64,000 nucleotides of DNA from Falsiroseomonas ponticola. GTDB taxonomy: Bacteria > Pseudomonadota > Alphaproteobacteria > Acetobacterales > Acetobacteraceae. The stretch covers positions 1,426,001 through 1,490,000 of the forward strand of contig NZ_JAERQN010000001.1 of the NCBI RefSeq assembly GCF_016805305.1. The letters run 5' to 3'. This document shows positions 9,680-18,606 of this stretch, piece after piece (position 1 is the stretch's first letter; each line of letters begins with the position of its first letter). The position numbers were made by a program, and so were the translations under genes. The notes beneath the pieces were generated by a model. That model ran no database searches and was not told the DNA's origin. It saw only the letters and a list, made by a program, of their open reading frames with translations.

Positions 9680-10339
9680 ATGAATGACCGCGCTTCCGGC
9701 GCAGGGGCGGATGGGCGGCGGGAGCGCAACAAGCGCGACAAGCTCTCGCGCATCCGCGCCGCGGCACTCGACCTTTTCGTCTCCAAGGGCTTCGACGACA
9801 CCACGACGCGGGAGATCGCGGCGCAGGCCGGCGTCGGGCTCGGCACCGTCTTCGTCTATGCGGAGACGAAGCGCGACCTGCTGTTCCTGCTGGTCAACGA
9901 CGACCTGGAGGATTGCATCCGCCGCTCCATCGCCGCGTCGCAGGCGGAGGATACGCTCTACGCCCGGCTGATGGCGGTGATGCGCATCCATTTCGAGTAT
10001 TTCGGCCGGCTCCCGGTGCTGTCGCGGCAGGTGCTGCGGGAGATGTACTTCTACCAGGAAGGCAAGCAGTCCGCGCGCTTCCTGGCGACGCGCGCCGGGC
10101 TCGGCCGGCTGATGCAGAACCTGGTGGAGCGCGCCGTGGCGGCGGGGCTGATCCATGCCGGGGCGGCGCCGGACGACATCACCCGAGTGGTCTTCGCGAT
10201 CTACCAGGTGGAGCTGCGCCGCTGGCTGATCAGCGAGGAACCGGACCTCGAGGCCGGGCTGTCGGACCTCGGCCGCCAGCTGCTGATCGTGCTGAACGGC
10301 CTGGCGCCGCGGCCGGGGACGCCTTCCGGAACGGAGTGA
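9680..10339 (+). CDS. TetR-family repressor
   Basis: Regulator of 219 residues. The N-terminal helix-turn-helix reads IRAAALDLFVSKGF, then TTREIAAQAGVGLGTVFVY, then AETKRDLL, typical of TetR. The remainder is a helical ligand-binding domain without recognised class. An upstream in-frame ATG at 9641 exists but has no ribosome site, so 9680 is used; this choice is uncertain. The gene lies directly upstream of the ring-cleavage operon, whose promoter overlaps a near-perfect palindrome, so local repression of that operon is the likely role. Confidence 0.85.
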   Translation: MNDRASGAGADGRRERNKRDKLSRIRAAALDLFVSKGFDDTTTREIAAQAGVGLGTVFVYAETKRDLLFLLVNDDLEDCIRRSIAASQAEDTLYARLMAVMRIHFEYFGRLPVLSRQVLREMYFYQEGKQSARFLATRAGLGRLMQNLVERAVAAGLIHAGAAPDDITRVVFAIYQVELRRWLISEEPDLEAGLSDLGRQLLIVLNGLAPRPGTPSGTE

Positions 10340-10364
10340 CCGGCCTGCCGGGCCGCCTTCCGCA

Positions 10365-10393
10365 TTGACAGCGATTTCGCCCCTTCATATTTT
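10365..10393 (+). promoter_or_regulatory. Sigma70-type promoter of the ring-cleavage operon
   Basis: A consensus -35 TTGACA at 10365-10370 is followed, after exactly 17 bp, by a -10 TATTTT at 10388-10393. It is about 160 nt upstream of the hydrolase start and is one of the clearest promoters in the window. Confidence 0.65.
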
Positions 10394-10405
10394 GAGCATG
10401 TTCAA
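10392..10405. promoter_or_regulatory. Candidate TetR operator palindrome
   Basis: TTGAGCATGTTCAA is palindromic except for one mismatched base pair (12 of 14 positions symmetric) and overlaps the end of the -10 element. Binding here would block initiation, which suits the TetR protein encoded immediately upstream. Confidence 0.5.
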
Positions 10406-10553
10406 TTTTGGCGCGCGGGCCGGCATGGGGCCGGGCCGGGCGACCGGGAAACGGGGGGAGGCAGGGCGGCATGATCGCAGGCGCTGACAGGGATCCGACG
10501 GCGGCGCGCGGCCTTGCCGGCGCCCCGCCCCGGCAGGGCGGGGAGGCGCGGCG

Positions 10554-11711
10554 ATGACCGCGGCCACCGCCCCCGGCGAACGCGAAGGCCCGCGGTCGCT
10601 CGACGACGCGAAGGCCTGGATGCGCGACCGGCTGGCCAAGCGCGTCCATCCGCTCGGCCTGACCGATCCCGCCGCGACGCGCGAGACGATCGAGGCGCTG
10701 CAGGGGCTGGATGGCGAGCGCTGGGCCGCCGCCTGGGTCGCCACCGGCGACCGCTTCTTCGCCGAGGCCGAGGCGGCCGCGCAGGCGGGCCGGTCCGGCA
10801 CGGCGCGCGACCTCTACTACCAGGCCTATGGCTTCTACTTCCTCGGCCGCTTTCCCTGCCCGAACCATCCGGCGAAGGAGGCGAGCTACGAGAAGGAGCT
10901 GGCGGCCTACCGGCGCTTCGGCGCGCTCTGCGACCCGCCGGTGGTGCCGGTGTCCATCCCCTTCGCCGCGGCGGATGCGATCGGCGAGAAGATCGTCTTC
11001 TACCTGCGCCGCCCGACGGGCATCGCGCGCCCGCCGGTGGTGGTGATGTGGGGCGGCGTCGATGCGTGGAAGGAGGAGATGACGGAGCTGTCGGACACGC
11101 TGCTGCGCGCCGGCATCGCGACCATCGCGCTGGACAATGTCGGCACCGGGCAGTCGCCGCTGAAGGCCGGCGCGGATGGGGAGAAGCAGTTCCTGCCGGT
11201 GCTCGACTGGGTGGCCGCGCAGGCGGGGCTGGATGGCGGCCGCATCGTGCTGATCGGGCGGTCCTTCGGCGGCCACTGGGCGACCAAGCTGGCGCACCAG
11301 ATCCCGCGGCGGCTGCGCGGCGCGGTGAACTGGGGCGGCGGCATCCACTACATGTTCCAGCGCGACTGGATCGAGAAGTCCCGCCACCCGGACAGCTACC
11401 TGATGGAGCTGGTGGAGACGCGCTGCCGCATGCTGGGCGCGACGAATGACGAGGAATATGCCGAGGGCTTCCGCCGCCTCTCGCTGCTCGACCAGGGGCT
11501 GCTCGACCAGCCCTGCGCGCCGCTGCTGATCGTCAACGGCAAGGACGACAGGCAGTGCCCGCCTGCCGACATCCACCTGCTGCTGGACCATGGCAGCCCG
11601 AAGACGGTGCGGCTGTTCCCCGGCGGGCATATGGGCTTCGGGCCGCACACCGTGCCCACCATCGTCGCCTGGGTGGCGGAGCGCCTGCAGGCGGAGGCCG
11701 CGCCCGCATGA
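10554..11711 (+). CDS. Alpha/beta hydrolase, FrsA/DUF1100-like
   Basis: Hydrolase of 385 residues with a long N-terminal helical region before the catalytic domain, the layout of the FrsA/2,6-dihydroxypseudooxynicotine hydrolase group. The nucleophile elbow is IGRSFGGHWA, the oxyanion-side segment is VVVMWGGVDAWK, the acid lies in VNGKDDRQCP and the His in FPGGHMGFG. In this group members cleave C-C or ester bonds of ring-derived ketones. Its stop overlaps the LigA-like gene start (ATGA), so it is translationally coupled to the dioxygenase and probably acts on the same pathway. The exact substrate is unknown. Confidence 0.8.
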   Translation: MTAATAPGEREGPRSLDDAKAWMRDRLAKRVHPLGLTDPAATRETIEALQGLDGERWAAAWVATGDRFFAEAEAAAQAGRSGTARDLYYQAYGFYFLGRFPCPNHPAKEASYEKELAAYRRFGALCDPPVVPVSIPFAAADAIGEKIVFYLRRPTGIARPPVVVMWGGVDAWKEEMTELSDTLLRAGIATIALDNVGTGQSPLKAGADGEKQFLPVLDWVAAQAGLDGGRIVLIGRSFGGHWATKLAHQIPRRLRGAVNWGGGIHYMFQRDWIEKSRHPDSYLMELVETRCRMLGATNDEEYAEGFRRLSLLDQGLLDQPCAPLLIVNGKDDRQCPPADIHLLLDHGSPKTVRLFPGGHMGFGPHTVPTIVAWVAERLQAEAAPA

Positions 11712-12019
11712 GCAACTGGCGCCACATGATGCCGACGACGGAGGCCTATCTCCTCGACAAGGTGCTCTACCGCCTGCACCACAATGCCGAGGACCTGGCC
11801 GCCTACAACGCCGACAAGGACGCCTACCTGGCGCGCTACGCGCTGCCGCCGCGGCTTGCCGCGATGATCGGCGGCAACGACGTCGCCGGCCTCTACGAAG
11901 CGGGCGTCAACCCCTACCTCCTCCGCGCGCATTGCATCGGCGTCCGCATTCCCGAGGACGTCTCCCTTGCCGCGCTGCGCGGCCTGATGAAGGAAGGAGA
12001 CGACAAGTGGCTGAAGTGA
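11708..12019 (+). CDS. LigA-like small subunit of extradiol dioxygenase
   Basis: Small all-helical protein of 103 residues matching the protocatechuate 4,5-dioxygenase alpha subunit (LigA) family. A central stretch runs from YALPPRLAAMIGGNDV to AGVNPYLL, and the protein ends KEGDDKWLK. In LigAB enzymes this subunit caps the active site of LigB. The gene overlaps the hydrolase stop by four bases and the next gene start by 13 bases, so subunits are made together. Confidence 0.85.
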   Translation: MSNWRHMMPTTEAYLLDKVLYRLHHNAEDLAAYNADKDAYLARYALPPRLAAMIGGNDVAGLYEAGVNPYLLRAHCIGVRIPEDVSLAALRGLMKEGDDKWLK

Positions 12020-12846
12020 CCGGCATCTACACCGCCAGCCACACGCCGGTGATGCTGAACTTCCCCGACCGCATCCCGCCCGGCCTGCGCGGCGAGATCT
12101 TCGGCGCCTATGAGGCGATGGGCCGCGACTTCGAGGCGGGGCGGCCGGACGTGCTGGTCGTGCTGTCGAACGACCACCTGCACAACTTCTTCCTCAACAA
12201 CTTCCCCGCGCTGTGCATCGGCGTCGCCGAAAGCTACGAAAGCCCGATCGAGCACTGGCTGAAGGCGAAGCGGCGCACCTTCGCCGGCGACCAGGCACTC
12301 GGCGCCTTCCTGCTGCAGGAAGCGCTGGCGGCGGAATTCGATCCCGCCTTCTCCATGGAGATGGTGCTCGACCACGGCTCGCTCACGCCGCTCGAACTCG
12401 CAGGGCTCGATCCCGACCTGCCAATCGTCCCCATCCTCTTCAACTGCGTGCAGCCGCCGATGCCGACGATGCGCCGCTGCCATCGCTTCGGCCGCTTCCT
12501 CGGCCAGGCGCTGCGCCGCTACCAGGGGGTGGAGCGCATCGCCATCCTCGCCACCGGCGGCATCAGCCACGACATCGCGACCCCGCGCATGGGCATGGTC
12601 AACCGCGACTTCGACGAGACGCTGCTGGCGCTCATGGAAGCGGGCGACCATGAGCGGACGATCGACTACGCCACCGCCAACGTCCACACCGCGGGCAATG
12701 GCGCGGAGGAGATCCGCATGTGGATGGCCGCGATGGGCGCGGCCGGGGACCTGCCCTTCCGCCGCACCTACTATCGCGCCGTGAACGACTGGTACACGGG
12801 CATCGGCATCGGCCGCTTCGCGCGGCACGGTGACGCCCATGGCTGA
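12007..12846 (+). CDS. LigB-like catalytic subunit, class III extradiol ring-cleavage dioxygenase
   Basis: Fe(II)-dependent dioxygenase of 279 residues that opens a dihydroxylated aromatic ring. The GTG start at 12007 has an AGGAGA site 7 nt upstream. His12 in TASHTPVM matches the first iron ligand of LigB; His57/His59 in SNDHLHNFF supply the second. A catalytic His lies in GGISHDIATPRMG, and a Glu for the third ligand lies in AGNGAEEIRMW. The physiological substrate (protocatechuate, gallate or a heterocyclic diol) cannot be fixed from sequence. Confidence 0.88.
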   Translation: MAEVTGIYTASHTPVMLNFPDRIPPGLRGEIFGAYEAMGRDFEAGRPDVLVVLSNDHLHNFFLNNFPALCIGVAESYESPIEHWLKAKRRTFAGDQALGAFLLQEALAAEFDPAFSMEMVLDHGSLTPLELAGLDPDLPIVPILFNCVQPPMPTMRRCHRFGRFLGQALRRYQGVERIAILATGGISHDIATPRMGMVNRDFDETLLALMEAGDHERTIDYATANVHTAGNGAEEIRMWMAAMGAAGDLPFRRTYYRAVNDWYTGIGIGRFARHGDAHG

Positions 12847-13966
12847 TCGCGGCCGCGCGCTCGTCATCGGCGGCGGCATCGCCGGGATGAGCGCGGCCAT
12901 CGCGCTGCGCGGCATCGGCTGGGCGGTCGATCTGTGCGAGCGCGATCCCGGCTGGCGCGTCTATGGCGCCGGCATCACGATCACCGGCCCGACGCTGCGG
13001 GCGATGCGCGCGCTCGGCATCCTCGGGGAGGTGCTGCGCGAGGGCCATGCCGCGGACGGCATCGATGTGCGCAGGGCCGATGGCTCCGCCCTGATGGCGA
13101 TCGAGACGCGCGACGACGCGCTGGATGGCATGCCGAGCGCGGGCGGCATCCTGCGCCCCGTGCTGCATGGCATCCTCTCGCGCCGGCTGCTGGCGCTGTC
13201 GCCGCGGGTCATGCTGGGCCGCACCGCCGCCATCGCCGCGCAGGACGCGGAAGGCGCGACGGTGCGCTTCGACGATGCGACGACCGGGCGCTACGGCCTG
13301 GTGGTGGCCGCCGACGGCATCTATTCCGCCACGCGCCAGGCGCTGTTCCCCGATGCGCCGGCGCCACGCTATGCGGGGCAGCTCTGCTGGCGGCTGATGC
13401 TGCCGCGCCATCCCACCGTGGACCGGCGCACCTACTTCCTCGGCGGGCCGGTGAAGGTCGGCCTCAATCCGGTGGCGCCGGATCGCATGTACATGTTCCT
13501 GCTGGAGCCGCAGCCGACGCCGCTGTGGCGGCCGGAGGAAGCGCAGCACGCGGTGCTGCGCGACCTGCTGCGCGGCTATGGCGGCGTGCTGGGCGAGATC
13601 CGCGAAGGGCTCGGCGCCGGCGCGGACATCATCTGCCGGCCGCTGGAGACCGTCTTCCTCGGGCGCGACTGGATGCGCGGGCGCGTGGTGCTGATCGGCG
13701 ACGCGGCGCATGCGACGACGCCGCAGCTTGCCTCCGGCGCCGGGATGGGGATCGAGGACGGCCTGGTGCTGGCCGAGGAGCTGGCGGCCGCCGGCCATGA
13801 CGTGCCCGCCGCGCTGCCGCGCTTCGTCGAGCGCCGCCATCCCCGCTGCCGCCTGGTGGTGGACGGGTCGCTCGAGATCAGCCGGCTGGAGCGCGAGGGC
13901 GCGCCGCCCGCCGCGCAGACCGCCGTGGTGCAGGAGACGCTGCGCCAGCTGAACCAGGCCTATTAG
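12839..13966 (+). CDS. FAD-dependent aromatic monooxygenase
   Basis: Flavoprotein hydroxylase of 375 residues. The dinucleotide-binding motif VIGGGIAGMSAAIAL is at residues ~9-23 and the second FAD motif GDAAHATTPQLASGAG is at about 285. The family is PHBH-like and hydroxylates aromatic or heteroaromatic rings using NAD(P)H and O2. ATG 12839 overlaps the LigB stop by 8 bp; a GTG at 12830 is a weaker alternative. In context it probably makes the diol that LigAB cleaves. Confidence 0.88.
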   Translation: MADRGRALVIGGGIAGMSAAIALRGIGWAVDLCERDPGWRVYGAGITITGPTLRAMRALGILGEVLREGHAADGIDVRRADGSALMAIETRDDALDGMPSAGGILRPVLHGILSRRLLALSPRVMLGRTAAIAAQDAEGATVRFDDATTGRYGLVVAADGIYSATRQALFPDAPAPRYAGQLCWRLMLPRHPTVDRRTYFLGGPVKVGLNPVAPDRMYMFLLEPQPTPLWRPEEAQHAVLRDLLRGYGGVLGEIREGLGAGADIICRPLETVFLGRDWMRGRVVLIGDAAHATTPQLASGAGMGIEDGLVLAEELAAAGHDVPAALPRFVERRHPRCRLVVDGSLEISRLEREGAPPAAQTAVVQETLRQLNQAY

Positions 13967-14033
13967 CGCCCGCGCCGCCCCGGCGGCATCGCGGATACGA
14001 CGACGTGTGGCAACGACAAGGAAGGAACGTCCC

Positions 14034-15008
14034 ATGTCCATCTCCCGACGCGCGCTGGCCGGCGCCGCCCTGGTCGCGCCGCTTGCCGGCATCGCGGGCG
14101 CGCGCGCCCAGGCGGCCTGGCCAACCAGGCCGATCCGCATCATCGTGCCGTTCGCGCCCGGCAGTTCCCCCGACGTGATCGCGCGGCTGCTGGGAGAGCG
14201 GCTGGCGCGCGCCGCCGGGCAGCCGGTGGTGATCGACAACCGTCCCGGCGCCACCACGATGATCGGCGCGCAGGCCGTGGCGCAGGCGCGGCCGGATGGC
14301 TACACGCTGCTCTACACGATCAATTCCACCGTCTCCATCAACCCCTTCCTTTTCAGCCGGATGCCCTACCGGGTGGAGGACCTGGCGCCGGTCATCCGCG
14401 TGCTGTCCGTGCCCTTCGTGCTGATCGTGCCCGCCTCCGCGCCCCTGCGCAGCGCGCGCGACCTGATCGCGCTGGCCCGGGCGCGGGCGGGCGCGCTGAA
14501 CGTGGGCAGTTCCGGCATCGGCACCAGCGCGCATATCGTCATGGCGCGCTTCCTGAACGAGGCCGGCGTCACCGCCACGCATGTCACCTTCCGGCAGGGG
14601 CCGCTCAACGACATCATGGCGGGGCGCATCGACGCGGCCTTCGAACCCTCGACCACCGCGATCCCGCAGGTGGAGGCGGGCGCGGTGCGCGCGCTGGCCG
14701 TCTCCGGCCCGCGGCGGCTGCCGGTCCTGCCCAGCGTGCCGGCGGTGGCGGAGACGATCGCCGGCTTCGCGGGCGAATCCTGGCAGGGGCTTTTCGCGCC
14801 GCGCGGCACGGCGCCGGAGGTGATCGCCAGCCTGTCGCGCCTGACGCGCGGCATCGTGGAGACGGAGGAATTCCGCGGCCGCTTGCAGGAACTCGGCCTG
14901 GTGCCGGAAGGCGGGACGCCGGAGGAGTTCCAGGCCTTCATCGCGGAGGAATCGCCGGTCTGGGCGCGGGTGATCCGCGACAACGGCATCACCCTCGACG
15001 GCGGCTGA
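14034..15008 (+). CDS. Tripartite tricarboxylate transporter receptor (Bug/TctC family)
   Basis: Periplasmic binding protein of 324 residues. The leader MSISRRALAGAALVAPLAG ends near GARAQA, a signal peptide with a twin-arginine pair. The mature start WPTRPIRIIVPFAPGSSPD and the later GQPVVIDNRPGA and ARPDGYTLL are Bug hallmarks. Start 14034 has a GGAAGGAA site; the upstream GTG at 14007 is not needed. Bug proteins bind carboxylates and related acids. No TctA/TctB genes are adjacent. Position after the ring-cleavage genes suggests it captures the aromatic acid or a related compound. Confidence 0.9.
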   Translation: MSISRRALAGAALVAPLAGIAGARAQAAWPTRPIRIIVPFAPGSSPDVIARLLGERLARAAGQPVVIDNRPGATTMIGAQAVAQARPDGYTLLYTINSTVSINPFLFSRMPYRVEDLAPVIRVLSVPFVLIVPASAPLRSARDLIALARARAGALNVGSSGIGTSAHIVMARFLNEAGVTATHVTFRQGPLNDIMAGRIDAAFEPSTTAIPQVEAGAVRALAVSGPRRLPVLPSVPAVAETIAGFAGESWQGLFAPRGTAPEVIASLSRLTRGIVETEEFRGRLQELGLVPEGGTPEEFQAFIAEESPVWARVIRDNGITLDGG

Positions 15009-15134
15009 GGCGGGCGGGGGTTCATCCTCGCGTCGTCGTACACGTCCGGCTGATCGGCGGCGCGCGGCCCGCGCCGAACTGGACAGCGCCGCGGCCCCGC
15101 CAGCAGACTGCGGGCAGGAGAGGGAGTGGACGCC

Positions 15135-16166
15135 ATGCTGTTCCGCCAACGCGGTCCCCGCCAGGCCCTGCGGGCCGAGGCTGTCTCGCCAACCCGCCGC
15201 GGCCTGCTGGCGCTGGGCTGCGCCTGCTGCCTCGGCGCCCTGCCGATCGGCCCGGCCGCCGCCCAGTCGCCGGACGTCGCCCGGCACCTCGCCGCTGCCC
15301 GCGCCGCCGCCGGGGAGGATCTGCGCCCCTGGCTGGCGCTAGGCGGCGCCGCGACGCCAGGCAATGCGCCCGGACCCTCGATCGAGGCGCTGATGGCGCA
15401 GCCGGCGCCGCCCGCGGCGAGGGCCTTCGACAACCTGGCCTTCATCGGCGCCAAATGGGTCAGCGCCTGGGCGCTGACGACCAGCGACGGCATCATCCTG
15501 CTGGACGCGCTGAACAACGAGGAGGAGGCGGAGCGGCTGATCGAGGGCGGGCTGCGGAAGCTCGACCTCGATCCCGCGCGGATCCGGCGCATCGTCGTCA
15601 CGCATGGCCATGGCGACCATTATGGCGGCGCCACCTTCCTCAAGCAGCGCCACAACGCCGCGGTGGTGATGAGCGAGGCGGACTGGCGCATGGTGGAGAC
15701 GGAGCTGGAATTCGACGTCCCGCAATGGGGCCGGCCGCCGCGCCGCGACGTGGCCGTCGGCGACGGCGATGTCATCCGCCTCGGCGACACCGGCGTCACG
15801 GTGCTGTCCACGCCGGGCCACAGCCCGGGGACGATCTCCCTGATCTTCGATGTCCGCGACGGCCAGCGCAGCGAACGCGCCATGCTCTGGGGCGGAACCG
15901 CCTTCAATTTCGGCCGGCGGCCGGACCGGATGCAGCGGATCGAGAGCTACATCGCGGGCACGAGGCGCGCGAAGCAGGTGGCGGCGCGGGAGAACATCAC
16001 GGTGCTGCTCTCCAACCACTCCGGCTATGACGAGGCCGACAGGAAGCTCCAGGCGCGCCAGCCCGGCAGGACGAACCCCTTCGTCATCGGCCAGGAGGCG
16101 GTGCAGCGCGCCCTGACCGTGATCGAGGAATGCGCCCTGGCGACGCAGGCGGCCTGGCGGACGTAG
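15135..16166 (+). CDS. Exported metallo-beta-lactamase-fold hydrolase
   Basis: Zinc hydrolase of the MBL superfamily, 343 residues. A twin-arginine leader (SPTRRGLLALGCACC) precedes an AAAQ-type cleavage site. The metal motif is THGHGDHYGG, with later His in TPGHSPGT and SNHSGYD. The general layout resembles subclass B3-like enzymes, but beta-lactam hydrolysis cannot be claimed. GTG 15126 is an alternative start with a similar ribosome site. It follows the Bug receptor by 126 bp and may belong to the same unit. Confidence 0.85.
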   Translation: MLFRQRGPRQALRAEAVSPTRRGLLALGCACCLGALPIGPAAAQSPDVARHLAAARAAAGEDLRPWLALGGAATPGNAPGPSIEALMAQPAPPAARAFDNLAFIGAKWVSAWALTTSDGIILLDALNNEEEAERLIEGGLRKLDLDPARIRRIVVTHGHGDHYGGATFLKQRHNAAVVMSEADWRMVETELEFDVPQWGRPPRRDVAVGDGDVIRLGDTGVTVLSTPGHSPGTISLIFDVRDGQRSERAMLWGGTAFNFGRRPDRMQRIESYIAGTRRAKQVAARENITVLLSNHSGYDEADRKLQARQPGRTNPFVIGQEAVQRALTVIEECALATQAAWRT

Positions 16167-16368
16167 CGGACAGCGCCCGCGCCGCCGTGGTGGAGGTGGG
16201 GTCCTTCGCCGCGGCGGCTGGGCATGACCAGGGCCGTCATCGGCCGGAAGGTCGCGCGCCCGGACGCGACCGACAACAGGCCAGGGCGGCCCTTCGCCGG
16301 CTATGCCTGGCTTTCTCGGCAGATGCGTCCTTGCAGCCGTAGCGGACGCCCTTGGAGACCCTTGGCGT

Positions 16369-17343
16369 TCAGGCCGCGGAGCCCTCCACCATGGGCGTGG
16401 TTCGCTGCGCGTCGATCGCCCGGGCCAGATGCTCCGCGAAGGCGGCGGCGGCCACGGGTAGCGCGCGGCCGCGCCGTTGCGCCAGGACGAGGGGGCCATG
16501 CGCCAAATCCCGGTCATCCACCGGGATCGCGACCAGACCGTCGGAGGCGCCGGCGGGCAAGGCGCCGATCTCGATCTGGAAGGTCACGGCCCTGGCGTTG
16601 CGAACGAACTGCCTCAGCAGTTCGAAGGAATCCGATTCCACCGCCATGTCGAGCGCCGTGCCGCGACGGGCTGCCCATTCATCCAGGATGCGGCGAGCGC
16701 CGTAGTCGGTGGTCGGCAGGGCCAAGGGGTAGGCCGCGCAATCCCGCAACCGCAGCGCCTTGTGGGCCGCCAGCGCATGGCCGGACGCCATGACGGCGCA
16801 TAGCCGCTGGCCGATGGACAGCAGGGGCAACACTTCCGGCCTCGCCGCAAGTCCGAAGGCCACCACCAGGTCCGCCGTGCCGTCCACCAGCCTCTCCACC
16901 GCCGCGTCATGCCCGACGAGCGGGCATTCGAAGGTGATCAGCGGGTAGCGAGCCTGGAAGGCGGCGATCTCGCGCGGCAGCAGGTCACTGGCCACGGCCT
17001 GGCTGGCGGCGATGCGCACATGGCCCCGGCGCAGGCCGCGCAGCGCCTCCATCTGCTGGCGCGACCGGTCGAGGTCCGTGCATTGCCGGCGCACCCAGCC
17101 GAGGAAGATCTCACCCGCCGCGCTGGGCCGCACACCGGCGGCAGAGCGTTCGAACAGGTCGAAGCCGAGGTCCTGCTCAACGTCGCGGAGCCGGCGCTGC
17201 AGGGCGCTGGGCGCGATGTTGAGCCGCTCCGCCGCCTGGCGGATGGAGCCGCTGTGCTCGATGGCCAGCAGGTAGGTCCAGATGCGCATGTGCCGCATCG
17301 CGGCGGCGCCGGGATCGGGGCGCCAACGATCGGGATCGGGCAT
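16369..17343 (-). CDS. LysR-family regulator
   Basis: LysR-type protein of 324 residues. The N-terminal winged helix-turn-helix reads GSIRQAAERLNIAPSALQRR, followed by LFERSAAGVRPSAAG. The rest is a periplasmic-binding-like effector domain. Start 17343 has an AGGAG about 7 nt upstream. It is divergent from a second LysR gene, with about 140 bp between, and both precede the cyanurate-type operon. Known systems such as AtzR use a LysR regulator for this kind of operon, but which of the two acts here is not clear. Confidence 0.88.
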   Translation of the reverse strand: MPDPDRWRPDPGAAAMRHMRIWTYLLAIEHSGSIRQAAERLNIAPSALQRRLRDVEQDLGFDLFERSAAGVRPSAAGEIFLGWVRRQCTDLDRSRQQMEALRGLRRGHVRIAASQAVASDLLPREIAAFQARYPLITFECPLVGHDAAVERLVDGTADLVVAFGLAARPEVLPLLSIGQRLCAVMASGHALAAHKALRLRDCAAYPLALPTTDYGARRILDEWAARRGTALDMAVESDSFELLRQFVRNARAVTFQIEIGALPAGASDGLVAIPVDDRDLAHGPLVLAQRRGRALPVAAAAFAEHLARAIDAQRTTPMVEGSAA

Positions 17344-17483
17344 CGGGGGGCTCCTGTCCGGTATCGGCGACCACTTTACGGCACCAGCCCGGCCCCGCAT
17401 CGGCAATATGCGGCAACACCGGCCCCTGCTTCGCTGTCCCCGTGGCGCCCCGCTTGGCGCGGGAAGACCAGGAGCATCGGCCC

Positions 17484-18512
17484 ATGCGTGCGACGGATCG
17501 CCTCCCCGCCCCCCTGTCCTCCCCGATAGCCGGTCGAGTCTCCGCCCCTTCGCGGGCTCTGCCGGTCGTGGCGCGCCCCGCCGCGACCCCACCGGCGGCG
17601 TCGCTGCCCATGCTGCCGCGCGCGCTTCACTACATCGATGCGGTGGCGCGGGCGGGGTCCGTCCGCAAGGCGGCGGAACGGCTGCATGTCGCCGCTTCCG
17701 CCGTCAATCGCCAGCTGATCGAGATGGAGGAGGAGCTGGGGGTGGAGCTGTTCGAGCGCCTGCCCCGCGGCATGCGCGCGACCGCCGCCGGGGAGCTGCT
17801 GCTGGCCCATATCCGCCGCCAGCGCGGGGAGGCCGAGGCGCTGCAGCAGCAATTGCAGGAACTGCGCGGCGCGAGGAGCGGCCATGTCAGGATCGGCGCG
17901 GTGGAGGCCGTGGCCCGCGGCCTGCTGCCGGAACTGCTCCTCGATTTCCATCGCCGCCATGCCCGCATCGGCTTCACCGTGAGCCTGGGCGGGACGGTGG
18001 CCCTGCTGCGGCAGCTGATGACGGAGGCGCTGGAACTCGCCATCGTCTACAACCCGCCGCAGGGCGCCGATTTCCAGGTGCTGGCGGAGCGTGCGGCACC
18101 GCTGCACGCCGTGATGGCACCGGACCATCCCCTGGCCGGCCGCGCGAGCCTCCGCCTCGCGGATTGCCTGGCCCATCCCATCGCCCTGTCCTGCCAGGAG
18201 ACGGGTGGCCGCGGACTGATCGAGGAAGCGCTGGCGGGATCGTCGCTGCGGATCGAGCCCGCGCTGGAATCCGACAGCTTCGAGATGCTGTCCCGCTTCG
18301 CCGCGGGCTGTGGGGGCGTGTCCTTCCAGAGCGCCATCGGCGTCGCGCCGGAGGTGGCGCGTGGCGTGCTGGCGGCGGTGCCTCTGGCGGATCGCGCGCT
18401 GGCCCGGGGCCGGCTGGCGCTGCTGGCGCGACGCGGCCGCACGCCATCCCCCGCGGCGGCGCGGCTGGCGGAACACCTGGCGGCGGCGCTGCGGGCGGAT
18501 GGGCCGTGCTGA
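17484..18512 (+). CDS. LysR-family regulator
   Basis: LysR-type protein of about 342 residues. The DNA-binding helix region is GSVRKAAERLHVAASAVNRQ then LFERLPRGMRATAAG. A Pro/Ala-rich stretch of ~40 residues precedes the usual LysR start, so the true start could be ATG 17610 (MLPRALHY). ATG 17484 is used because an AGGAG lies about 10 nt upstream. The gene is 94 bp upstream of the ring-opening amidohydrolase and codirectional with it, which makes it the closer candidate regulator of that operon. The two LysR proteins resemble each other along their length. Confidence 0.85.
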   Translation: MRATDRLPAPLSSPIAGRVSAPSRALPVVARPAATPPAASLPMLPRALHYIDAVARAGSVRKAAERLHVAASAVNRQLIEMEEELGVELFERLPRGMRATAAGELLLAHIRRQRGEAEALQQQLQELRGARSGHVRIGAVEAVARGLLPELLLDFHRRHARIGFTVSLGGTVALLRQLMTEALELAIVYNPPQGADFQVLAERAAPLHAVMAPDHPLAGRASLRLADCLAHPIALSCQETGGRGLIEEALAGSSLRIEPALESDSFEMLSRFAAGCGGVSFQSAIGVAPEVARGVLAAVPLADRALARGRLALLARRGRTPSPAAARLAEHLAAALRADGPC

Positions 18513-18606
18513 AAACCAGCACGCACCGGGCTGAATTCCATGGTCGTCGCGGCTTGCTGCATCGCGTCATGGTGCCGCCCACGATGGCAAGGATGGCCCC
18601 GGCACC

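Noticed and set aside
15135..16166. Calling the MBL-fold protein a beta-lactamase
   Set aside because: Only the general metal motif supports it; the superfamily is broad and no resistance context is present.
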